5,829 nt of DNA from CAZFER01 sp964517495 (lineage in GTDB: Bacteria; Hinthialibacterota; Hinthialibacteria; Hinthialibacterales; Hinthialibacteraceae), in contig CAZFER010000148.1 of the NCBI GenBank assembly GCA_964517495.1, positions 1 to 5,829 of the forward strand. Reading direction: 5' to 3'. Under the pieces are notes generated by a model that did no database searches, was not told the origin of the DNA, and saw only the letters and a list, made by a program, of their open reading frames with translations. The position numbers and the translations under genes were made by a program. Shown here piece by piece: positions 1 through 5,784 of this stretch (within the stretch, counting starts at the first letter, position 1; every line of letters begins with the position of its first letter).

Positions 1-180
1 TATGAGGAAATCGAGTGGATAGCGGGTGCCAAGGCTAAAACATCGTCCTTTACCCTTGAAAACCACCTTCGAAATATCGCCGGGGTGGCAGGAGCAAGAC
101 AACGAAGGAGTCAGCCCTTGAGTCACACCCTTACAAAATCCACCCACCACCATTGCCCATACTTGATAAAATTGGTTTAA
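1..180. other. Left flank, open frames on both strands, no recognised gene
   Basis: The plus strand is open from the window edge to a TAA at 178-180 (59 codons), and the minus strand is open from an ATG at 153-151 back to the edge (51 codons). Either could be the end or start of a gene cut by the window. Neither translation resembles a family I know. The minus ATG has no Shine-Dalgarno sequence, and the plus frame ends in a low-complexity His/Thr-rich tail, so both may be chance reading of intergenic or repeat DNA. The plus frame contains a short LSHTLT string that echoes LTHTLT in the cyclase gene downstream. No RNA gene is visible. Confidence 0.25.
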
Positions 181-206
181 TAAATAAATTTTTTCTTGAA
201 TAATCC

Positions 207-212
207 AAGGAG
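207..212 (+). promoter_or_regulatory. Ribosome binding site of the cyclase-family gene
   Basis: AAGGAG lies 8 nt before the ATG at 221 and fixes that start. Another ATG at 214 is in a different frame and too close to this site. The DNA before it (about 160-205) is AT-rich and probably holds the promoter, with a TTGATA at 163-168, but no well-spaced -10 box can be assigned. Confidence 0.7.
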
Positions 213-220
213 CATGCATC

Positions 221-730
221 ATGTGCCATCCTAATTATTTAGCACAGTTGAGCCGCCGACACTTTATCACAGCCTGTGTGGCTGGAGCGGGTGCGGCTTG
301 TTTATCCAATACAAGCCAGGCGAGTAATAAATCCGCTTCGCTTTCGCATATTCAATTTCAGAACATTGTTGACCTGACTCACACCCTTACCCCTGAATTT
401 CCCACCTTCAGCGGGCAGCCTCAGTTTGAGATGGAATCGCTGGCGGATGTGGTATTTGAGGGCAAAACCATACGTGAGGAGGATGCCGCCCGATTTCTAT
501 TGGAAGCGCGCGAAATCAAAGGCATTATGACCGATACCCTAAGCCTGGATGCGGGTGTCAATTCACGTACCTTTCCTGTGCATGATGCCTGGCTCCCAGC
601 AAACCGCTGGGGTGTGGAATGCGTGGCGAATCTATCATCGCTTCCCGCAAAAGGGGCCACCGTGGTGGTCGGCGGTCCAAAAGTTAAAGGTGCAAGCGGG
701 GGACCATGCCGGATCATAGCGTTTGTGTAA
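221..730 (+). CDS. Tat-exported cyclase family protein (kynurenine formamidase-like), internally deleted
   Basis: This 169-residue protein belongs to the cyclase/kynurenine formamidase family (PF04199), metal-dependent hydrolases of amide or ester bonds. Residues 11-16 (SRRHFI) are a twin-arginine motif, followed by a hydrophobic stretch (17-28) and a likely cleavage site after SQA (residue 34). Residues 50-61 (VDLTHTLTPEFP) match the family's opening strand. Residues 100-169 match its end: KGIMTDTLSLD, then FPVHDAWLP, RWGVECVANL, GATVVVGGPKV and SGGP. Between about residues 82 and 86 the sequence jumps straight from one part to the other. The segment with the metal-binding HxGTHxDxPxHF motif is absent. 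Family members usually have roughly 250-270 residues, so about 95-100 are missing, in frame. Metal-dependent catalysis is therefore unlikely; this is either a decaying gene or a repurposed scaffold. The gene stands alone and converges on the minus-strand gene. Family assignment is confident; function is unknown. Confidence 0.8.
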   Translation: MCHPNYLAQLSRRHFITACVAGAGAACLSNTSQASNKSASLSHIQFQNIVDLTHTLTPEFPTFSGQPQFEMESLADVVFEGKTIREEDAARFLLEAREIKGIMTDTLSLDAGVNSRTFPVHDAWLPANRWGVECVANLSSLPAKGATVVVGGPKVKGASGGPCRIIAFV

Positions 731-800
731 TTTAATGAATAAGAATCGGCGATATTGTCTCGACAGATTCTGTGATAATCCAATGATTGTCTCAAAACCA

Positions 801-854
801 GGTTAACGCATAGGTTAACCCCTACATGTTGTGGGGGCGAACCTGTGTGTTCGC
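801..854. repeat. Nested inverted-repeat element
   Basis: Three hairpins lie end to end: GGTTAAC (801-807) with GTTAACC (814-820); CCCCTACA (819-826) with TGTGGGGG (830-837, one T-G pair); and GCGAAC (837-842) with GTTCGC (849-854). This resembles short dispersed elements of the GTAGGGGCGAAC...GTTCGCCC type found in many copies in some environmental bacterial genomes. That likeness is from memory and copy number cannot be seen here. It sits between converging genes, a usual place for such elements. Arms with a few mismatches suggest an ageing copy. Confidence 0.55.
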
Positions 855-876
855 ACTACGCTGTGTCTCGAATTAC

Positions 877-906
877 AAAAAAAAGGCCCGGGAAATCCGG
901 GCCTTT
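877..906 (-). terminator. Intrinsic terminator of the sandwich-repeat gene
   Basis: A perfect 10-bp stem (AAAGGCCCGG at 882-891 with CCGGGCCTTT at 897-906, 5-nt loop) is followed, on the minus strand, by a run of eight T (884-877). It lies about 30 nt past the TAA of the minus-strand gene, the expected place for a Rho-independent terminator. In the plus direction only three T follow the stem, so it may stop transcripts from the cyclase gene weakly. Confidence 0.9.
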
Positions 907-936
907 AACTTCATTCATACGATTAAATTTGGTAGA

Positions 937-3519
937 TTAATACAACATCCATGAACGAACAGGCACCACACTGCCTTCAAAGTTGACATTACTGAAGGAG
1001 CCAATTGATAAATCACCGGCGCTGTGTGAGGTTACCGCGATACCGACATAGATGGGATCTTCCATCACAATATCATGTTGGTTATTGACAACTTCATTGC
1101 CATCCGCGTCAAGGAATGAGGCGATGAAGGTGTCTCCTTCTCGCGCCAAACTGATGGTTCCCGTATGTTCCTCAGCCAGGGTGAGGGAAGCGTCTTCGTC
1201 CCACGCAGCGTCGGTGTCAGGGGCTTCACGCCATTGCATCATGAAGGCTTGATCACCCGCACGCAGGCCAGCAATCGCCATGGCGGTGTTATTCACCAGC
1301 TCGTCACGAGCCATAACACCCATCTTTTGCCAGAAATTGTTGCTGGGGCTGTCACTTACTCCACCAATAAAGGCGTCTTCGATGGTCATTTTGAAGTCAC
1401 CTTCGGTTTTGAGATAAAGGTAGTGGAATTGATCGTCTTGTCCCCAAATATCGGCTCCACTGCCAATAACGGCCCATTGATCGCCATCGCGTCCAACGGT
1501 TCCAGCAGCGCCAGGACTTGAAATATCCATATTTCCAGCAAATGGATCAATGTCTGGTTGGAAGTTATAAAAGGCGAAAGTGACAGGATTCAGATCGCCA
1601 CTAAAGCTCTCACCATCATCAAAACTGCCGGTCAAATCAGCGGTTCCACTGGCATCGTCAGCCGAGATTAGAGTAAAGTTCAGCGTGGGTTTACCCGTAG
1701 CACCTGATAAAGTCCAGGTTATTGTACCGTTTCCATCGTCGGTTGGTTCTCCTGCTGATGCTTCAAGATTGGAAACAGTCATGTTGGTAGGATAATTTTG
1801 AGTGACAGTCACATCCGGTGTTTCACCTTCACGTATTTCTAGGTTAACTGATACGTCGGCGGAATCACCTGGGTTTAGCAGGGTTTCTGATACGGAGCGT
1901 GAAATATCAAACGGCAATAGAGTAAGCTGCACCTCTTCGAATTCACCAACGGAGTGATTCGGATTGTTGTGAGAAGTGACGGCCATACCAACATAAATGG
2001 GATTTTCCATTGGGATAGTGTCCGTCCGGTTGAGAACCCACTCACCTGTGTTAACATCCCTGTAATATCCTTGGAATGTATCACCACGGCGAACTATTCT
2101 CATTTCACCCATCTGAACATCGGTTCCAACAAGGCCAGAACCTGTGGATGCTCCACCTTGGGTGAAGCGTTCCTGAACTCGGAATTGGCCATCAGAACCA
2201 CGTACCAGGGGGAAGAAGTTGGGGGAACCCGGAGATAGGTTTTCACGAGCCATAATTCCAACTTTAGACCACTCATTTGTACTGGTGTCATTATAAGCAA
2301 ATACAAATGCTTCCATTTCAAACGGTCCACTCACTTCTTTAAATAGATAATGGAACTGATCAGAACCGCCCCAAATGTCACCTCCACTGCCACGCACGAC
2401 ATAGGCTTCAAATCCTTCATCATAAGATGATTCTCCGGGGGCTCCGACTGCACCAATATCGATCTGTCCACCATCAAACTCACGTACACCTGGTGCGATA
2501 TAGGCTATCGAAACATTCTGTGCGGTGTCATACCCATCAACATCGCCGCTGATTGAGCCAGAACCTTCAACGGTGACGTGGTAGGATAGTTCAGTACTAC
2601 CTTCTGCCGCGCTTATATTCCATGTAACGGTATTCCCGTCCACGGTTCCACCGTTGCTAACCTCACTGGCGGTCCACCCGTCAGAAAGGGTTTCGATGAC
2701 AGTAACGTCTTCTTCTGAATAAGTCAGAACTTCAAGATTGACATCGAATTCCGTTCCATCTTTGACAAACAAACTTCCTTCAACAAGGTTGATATCTCCA
2801 GAATAACTGCGCTTGGCGACGGGATGGAATTCCGGATTCTCCTCAAACGCGACATTGTCTGCATCGCCAAGGGCGAGTACTTCATTGTCATCATGGTTAG
2901 TGATGGCCAAACCCCAGGCAGCGGTTTCGGGCATATCCAGCATCAGAGTCTGCCCAAAGTTCCAGTTTTCACCATCACGTGACCATTCTGAAAGAAACAA
3001 GTCGGTTTCGACACGAATGATCCTGATCCATATATCATTATTCTCGCTGGCAGGAACCTCATTACCATCGGCATCAAAATGCCGGGTACTGCTGGAAGCA
3101 GAACCAGCTGCTGGACGCCATTGTGCACTGATGGTATCCATCGCACCACGTAATAAAACAAAGTAATTGGCTGAATTAGCGGCATCCGCATCGGCACGTA
3201 CCATAGGACCTAATTTGGCCCAATCGTTTCCACCGGGTTCAATCCAGGTAACATGGGAGGTCAAACTCCAACTCCCGGTTTTTTCGGCATAAACAAAAAA
3301 GCCTTCATCGGCAGTGCCCCATATATCGTTGCCGTTTCCTTCGAGTTCATAAACAGCGCTATCGCCAGAGCCAGTGACATTCACTGAGCCTTCAACCTTA
3401 TATGTTCCGGTCGTGCCCCAGTCAGCGGTGTTTTCAAAAATGCCTTGTGAAAAGGCGGGGGAAATGCCTAAAGTCAAAACAAGGGCAAATCCTAATGTGG
3501 TATAAAAACGATACTTCAT
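937..3519 (-). CDS. Secreted protein with three GxDIWG beta-sandwich modules (DUF1349-like)
   Basis: This is an 860-residue exported protein of unknown function. I chose the ATG at 3519 because AGGAGG lies 6 nt before it and a Sec signal follows directly (MKYRF, hydrophobic 8-20, cleavage about AFS|QG at 24/25). An in-frame ATG at 3549 would add 10 polar residues and has no good site. Three modules of about 200 residues occupy roughly 26-227, 350-534 and 662-850. Each has GxDIWG (63-68, 379-384, 688-693), a W-x-K-x-G-x-M-x-R strand (from 100, 417, 730) and a closing A-[IV]-T-[NS]-H segment (206-210, 513-517, 828-832). Such concanavalin A-like (LamG/DUF1349-type) sandwiches are often attached to carbohydrate-active or surface proteins. 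Two Ig-like Thr/Val/Asp-rich spacers (about 228-350 and 535-660) separate them. It is acidic, with no transmembrane anchor, PEP-CTERM-like tail, lipobox cysteine or catalytic motif that I can see. Glycan binding or adhesion is a guess. It is monocistronic, with its own terminator. Confidence 0.85.
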   Translation of the reverse strand: MKYRFYTTLGFALVLTLGISPAFSQGIFENTADWGTTGTYKVEGSVNVTGSGDSAVYELEGNGNDIWGTADEGFFVYAEKTGSWSLTSHVTWIEPGGNDWAKLGPMVRADADAANSANYFVLLRGAMDTISAQWRPAAGSASSSTRHFDADGNEVPASENNDIWIRIIRVETDLFLSEWSRDGENWNFGQTLMLDMPETAAWGLAITNHDDNEVLALGDADNVAFEENPEFHPVAKRSYSGDINLVEGSLFVKDGTEFDVNLEVLTYSEEDVTVIETLSDGWTASEVSNGGTVDGNTVTWNISAAEGSTELSYHVTVEGSGSISGDVDGYDTAQNVSIAYIAPGVREFDGGQIDIGAVGAPGESSYDEGFEAYVVRGSGGDIWGGSDQFHYLFKEVSGPFEMEAFVFAYNDTSTNEWSKVGIMARENLSPGSPNFFPLVRGSDGQFRVQERFTQGGASTGSGLVGTDVQMGEMRIVRRGDTFQGYYRDVNTGEWVLNRTDTIPMENPIYVGMAVTSHNNPNHSVGEFEEVQLTLLPFDISRSVSETLLNPGDSADVSVNLEIREGETPDVTVTQNYPTNMTVSNLEASAGEPTDDGNGTITWTLSGATGKPTLNFTLISADDASGTADLTGSFDDGESFSGDLNPVTFAFYNFQPDIDPFAGNMDISSPGAAGTVGRDGDQWAVIGSGADIWGQDDQFHYLYLKTEGDFKMTIEDAFIGGVSDSPSNNFWQKMGVMARDELVNNTAMAIAGLRAGDQAFMMQWREAPDTDAAWDEDASLTLAEEHTGTISLAREGDTFIASFLDADGNEVVNNQHDIVMEDPIYVGIAVTSHSAGDLSIGSFSNVNFEGSVVPVRSWMLY

Positions 3520-3525
3520 ATAATT

Positions 3526-3531
3526 CCTCCT
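3526..3531 (-). promoter_or_regulatory. Ribosome binding site that decides the start of the sandwich-repeat gene
   Basis: On the minus strand AGGAGG ends 6 nt before the ATG at 3519, an ideal spacing. This favours the 860-residue form with an intact signal peptide over the form starting at 3549. Confidence 0.85.
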
Positions 3532-3601
3532 GTTGCATTCTGTTTTCATGATTACTAAATTTTCGAATGAATTAGCGTTGAGTGTTTAGTAAACTTTTCT
3601 T

Positions 3602-3617
3602 GATCACCTCCTTTCTA
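3602..3617 (-). promoter_or_regulatory. Extended Shine-Dalgarno-like sequence in the leader of the sandwich-repeat gene
   Basis: The plus strand reads GATCACCTCCTTTCTA, the typical bacterial 16S rRNA 3' end. The minus strand, the sense of the gene's leader, is therefore complementary to the whole 16S tail, including AGGAGG. No ATG, GTG or TTG follows at working distance: a GTG lies inside the element and the nearest ATG (3549) is some 58 nt away. It could be a ribosome standby or leader control site, a relic of rRNA DNA, or a coincidence. The match is seen; the role is not. Confidence 0.45.
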
Positions 3618-3635
3618 TTTGCATATCATTACTGG

Positions 3636-3650
3636 CCAGAACATATCTGG
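3636..3650. promoter_or_regulatory. Small palindrome CCAGA-5-TCTGG, possible operator
   Basis: Perfect 5-bp arms flank a 5-nt AT-rich centre (ACATA), a layout common for dimeric regulators. It lies about 120 nt before the start of the minus-strand gene and could sit near its promoter. Short arms like these also arise by chance in AT-rich DNA, so this is only a candidate. Confidence 0.2.
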
Positions 3651-3851
3651 AAGTTACTTTTTGCCGAGTTATCAAGTGAATGGATGAGTTGAATTTGGTG
3701 GATTCAAATATCTTTTTCACGTCATTCTTAAAAGAAAACACAACTATAAGCATTATATTATTAAGGTTGTGTAAGCGTCAAGTACTTTTTTGTATTACTA
3801 AGTATCTTATTTATATGGATTAATCGATGATTTTCTGGAATGGATGTCATG

Positions 3852-3887
3852 TTATTCGATTTAAAGCATTATGAATGAATCGAATAA
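3852..3887. repeat. Perfect 10-bp inverted repeat with 16-nt loop
   Basis: TTATTCGATT (3852-3861) pairs with AATCGAATAA (3878-3887). ATCGAT words also occur on both sides (3823-3828 and 3895-3900). It stands about 70 nt before the plus-strand terminator at 3958, so it could be a stem in a short transcript ending there, or a binding site for a regulator of the divergent genes. Confidence 0.4.
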
Positions 3888-3957
3888 TGGTGTTATCGAT
3901 GTTATGTATAAAGCAAGTAAGTGTTTGTTAAACAGGGCGTTATGAAATTATTCCACT

Positions 3958-3985
3958 CCCCACTTTTCGGGTGGGGTATTTTTTT
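3958..3985 (+). terminator. Intrinsic terminator with no gene in front of it
   Basis: CCCCAC (3958-3963) pairs with GTGGGG (3971-3976) across a 7-nt loop, and a run of seven T follows at 3979-3985, so it works in the plus direction only. No plus-strand gene ends nearby; the last one ends at 730. It may end a small RNA starting somewhere in about 3790-3850, shield the isomerase-like gene from read-through, act as an attenuator, or be left over from a lost gene. Confidence 0.65.
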
Positions 3986-4271
3986 ATGAAGAGTTTGTGT
4001 TTTCACTATAGGTTTTTGCACCATTTAGAACTACCAAATCGGCATGAAAAACAACGGGATTTAAATGTAAAAAGTTGTAATTGCATTCTGATTCTTTTTA
4101 GGTTAACCTCTCGTCAATCTCTAATGTTTAGAAATTTTATAAATCATATAAATATTATTTTTATAAAAATATCGCTTGCACTTATTGTCTCTTTTTGAGA
4201 AAATAACAATGGAACTGAGGGGTGATTACTAAAAGCATTCATGACATTCAAAAATTCATCACCAAAAGATT

Positions 4272-4275
4272 GGAG
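4272..4275 (+). promoter_or_regulatory. Ribosome binding site that decides the start of the isomerase-like gene
   Basis: GGAG, within TTGGAGTG, ends 7 nt before the ATG at 4283. The in-frame ATG at 4241 has its nearest purine-rich block (GAGGGG, about 4217-4222) too far away, and the ATG at 4301 has one too close. Confidence 0.65.
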
Positions 4276-4282
4276 TGACATC

Positions 4283-5710
4283 ATGGAAAGATCAAAGGAA
4301 ATGAAAAGGCGGCATTTTATCCAGACAGTCGGGGCTGGGGCTGGATATATGAGTTTGTGTTCCAATACCGGATTTGCTTCGGTAGCCGAAAGTAAAAAAA
4401 ACCAGCCAACTGTTATGGGGGCGTTTGTTTATCCTCCAACAGCCAAGTTGGACAAAGTGGGGTATTACAGCTGGCCCGGTTCATCCTATGATGCGGAAGG
4501 GCATCAAGACCAATTCTGCCAGATTATTGGAGAATATGGGCGCGAGTTGGGTGTTGAGATTTTATTGAAAGAAAAACCGTTGGATGAAAATGATCAAGTG
4601 GATATCTTTATCCAGGAGGTAAAAGACCAACAGCCGGATGCATTATTGCTTATCCCATTTAAGAAAAGCCATTGGACTCATATCGTTCGAATTATCGAGA
4701 AAACCAAGATTCCAACGATTGTATATGTATCGTTGGGAGTACTGTTGATGCCGCATATCCGGCAGTTGCATGAGAAAGAAGGGGTTTATCTCGTCAGTTC
4801 CCTGGAAAATCTTGAAACAGTTAAATATGGACTAAAGATGGTGCGTACCCTTCATCGAATGAAGAAAGGCTTAATTCTCAATATCGATGAACGGCTTGGT
4901 GCTGAATATCATGTTGCCAAACTGGGAACGCGGGTTAAGACCATATCTAACCAGCCCTTTGTTGATGCCTGCAATCGTTTGGCGGGCACAGCAAAAGTAA
5001 AAGAACGGGCGAATCGTTATCTTAGCGAATCGGTTCGGCGGGTGGAGCCTTCAGAAAAAGATGTTTTTGATGCAGCCACAACCTATTTTGCCTTGAAAGA
5101 ACTGGTTGAGCAAGAAAAAGCGGATGCGATTATGATGAACTGCCTGCCTGGATTAAAGCATCCCCATCAGCATGTTCCACCTTGTATGGGATTTATGGAA
5201 TTGCGGAATGAGGGAATTCCCGCCGGTTGTGAATCGGATATCGATGCAACCTTAACGATGCTGCTGGTTGAAAATCTCTTCGAAAAACCATCGTTTCAAC
5301 ATAATCCCGCTGCGGATACCCAGCGGAATCTTTATTTCTGTGCCCATTGCACCAGCGCCAACCAAATGGGAGGCCGTAAGACGAAATATGAGCCTTATAT
5401 ATTACGCAGCCATGCAGAAGCGGGATGGGGATGTGTTCCCCAAGTATTATTTAAACGCAATCAGGATGTGACGATTACCAAATATTTGTCCCGTGAAGAT
5501 CCCGCTCAGCTGCTTTTATACTCTGGCACCCTGAAGGAATGTCCGGAAAATCCACCAGCCGGGGGATGCCGTACCAACGCCATTACCACGCTCAATGAAT
5601 TGGACGATGTGTGTAACCTTAAGGGACACCACTTGTGTATGGTGTATGGGAATCACTCCCAGGATTTGAAAGCCTTCTGCCACTTCGCAGGAATACAGGA
5701 GACGATTTGA
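4283..5710 (+). CDS. Tat-exported L-fucose/L-arabinose isomerase-like protein
   Basis: This 475-residue protein looks like the L-fucose/L-arabinose isomerase superfamily, which interconverts aldoses and ketoses with a divalent metal. In numbering from the preferred start, KRRHFIQ (8-14) is a twin-arginine motif, followed by a hydrophobic Gly/Ala-rich stretch and a likely cleavage near GFA (30-32). The N-terminal half (about 43-200) reads as a Rossmann-like alternation of strands and helices, with PDALLLIPF (118-126) as one strand. The C-terminal half carries the clearest features: DAIMMNCLP (281-289), CMGFMELRNEG (301-311), CESD with following LTM (316-326), an FCAHCT segment (352-357) and GNHSQDLKAF (456-465). 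By analogy with fucose isomerase (Glu, Asp and His ligands), Glu306, Asp319 and His458 are candidate metal ligands. Known isomerases of this fold are cytoplasmic, so export is unusual, and activity may differ. It stands alone on the right arm of the divergent region. The fold assignment is fairly confident; the substrate is unknown. Confidence 0.7.
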   Translation: MERSKEMKRRHFIQTVGAGAGYMSLCSNTGFASVAESKKNQPTVMGAFVYPPTAKLDKVGYYSWPGSSYDAEGHQDQFCQIIGEYGRELGVEILLKEKPLDENDQVDIFIQEVKDQQPDALLLIPFKKSHWTHIVRIIEKTKIPTIVYVSLGVLLMPHIRQLHEKEGVYLVSSLENLETVKYGLKMVRTLHRMKKGLILNIDERLGAEYHVAKLGTRVKTISNQPFVDACNRLAGTAKVKERANRYLSESVRRVEPSEKDVFDAATTYFALKELVEQEKADAIMMNCLPGLKHPHQHVPPCMGFMELRNEGIPAGCESDIDATLTMLLVENLFEKPSFQHNPAADTQRNLYFCAHCTSANQMGGRKTKYEPYILRSHAEAGWGCVPQVLFKRNQDVTITKYLSREDPAQLLLYSGTLKECPENPPAGGCRTNAITTLNELDDVCNLKGHHLCMVYGNHSQDLKAFCHFAGIQETI

Positions 5711-5725
5711 TTAACCCATTCTTAA

Positions 5726-5747
5726 TCTCCCCCAGGCTTGGGGGAGA
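5726..5747. repeat. Hairpin after the isomerase-like gene
   Basis: TCTCCCCC (5726-5733) pairs with GGGGGAGA (5740-5747), with a further A-T pair closing a 4-nt loop. It begins 15 nt after the stop codon and could slow or stop transcription or protect the mRNA end, but no T run follows on either strand, so it is not a classical intrinsic terminator. It may instead be a short dispersed palindrome. Confidence 0.5.
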
Positions 5748-5784
5748 AATGACTAGCCGATAACAAGTTGAATAGGGAGGGCGA

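Larger units (their letters stand above)
3520..4282. other. AT-rich divergent intergenic region
   Basis: About 760 bp separate the starts of the two divergent genes, with a base composition clearly richer in A+T than the flanking genes. It must carry both promoters, though no -35/-10 pair stands out; the many TATAAA-like strings make any choice arbitrary. Recognisable parts are the minus-strand leader with a long 16S-tail match (3602-3617), a small palindrome (3636-3650), a 10-bp inverted repeat (3852-3887), an intrinsic terminator pointing right (3958-3985) and an AT-only palindromic stretch around 4135-4171. Short open frames within it, such as 3971-4198, have no ribosome site or protein-like composition and I do not consider them genes. 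Confidence 0.7.

Noticed and set aside
421..795. Minus-strand open frame of 124 codons over the cyclase gene
   Set aside because: It runs opposite a gene with clear family motifs, has no protein-like features of its own and extends into the intergenic gap; it is a shadow frame.
3572..3607. GTG-initiated leader peptide of 11 codons in the minus-strand leader
   Set aside because: The GTG lies inside the Shine-Dalgarno-like element itself, leaving no usable spacing, and no other start codon is nearby.
4099..4108. TAGGTTAACC shared with 811-820
   Set aside because: Ten bases including a common palindrome; flanking sequences do not match, so it is probably chance.
3971..4198. Plus-strand open frame of 75 codons in the AT-rich gap
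   Set aside because: It starts inside the terminator hairpin, lacks a ribosome site and has a composition typical of translated AT-rich non-coding DNA.
4173..4205. Possible promoter TTGCAC...AAAATA before the isomerase-like gene
   Set aside because: Only three of six bases fit a -35 box and the -10 is poor at every allowed spacing; there is no upstream GG for a sigma-54 site.
4144..4365. Minus-strand open frame of 73 codons over the start of the isomerase-like gene
   Set aside because: It overlaps the Tat leader and ribosome site of the real gene and shows no recognisable domain.
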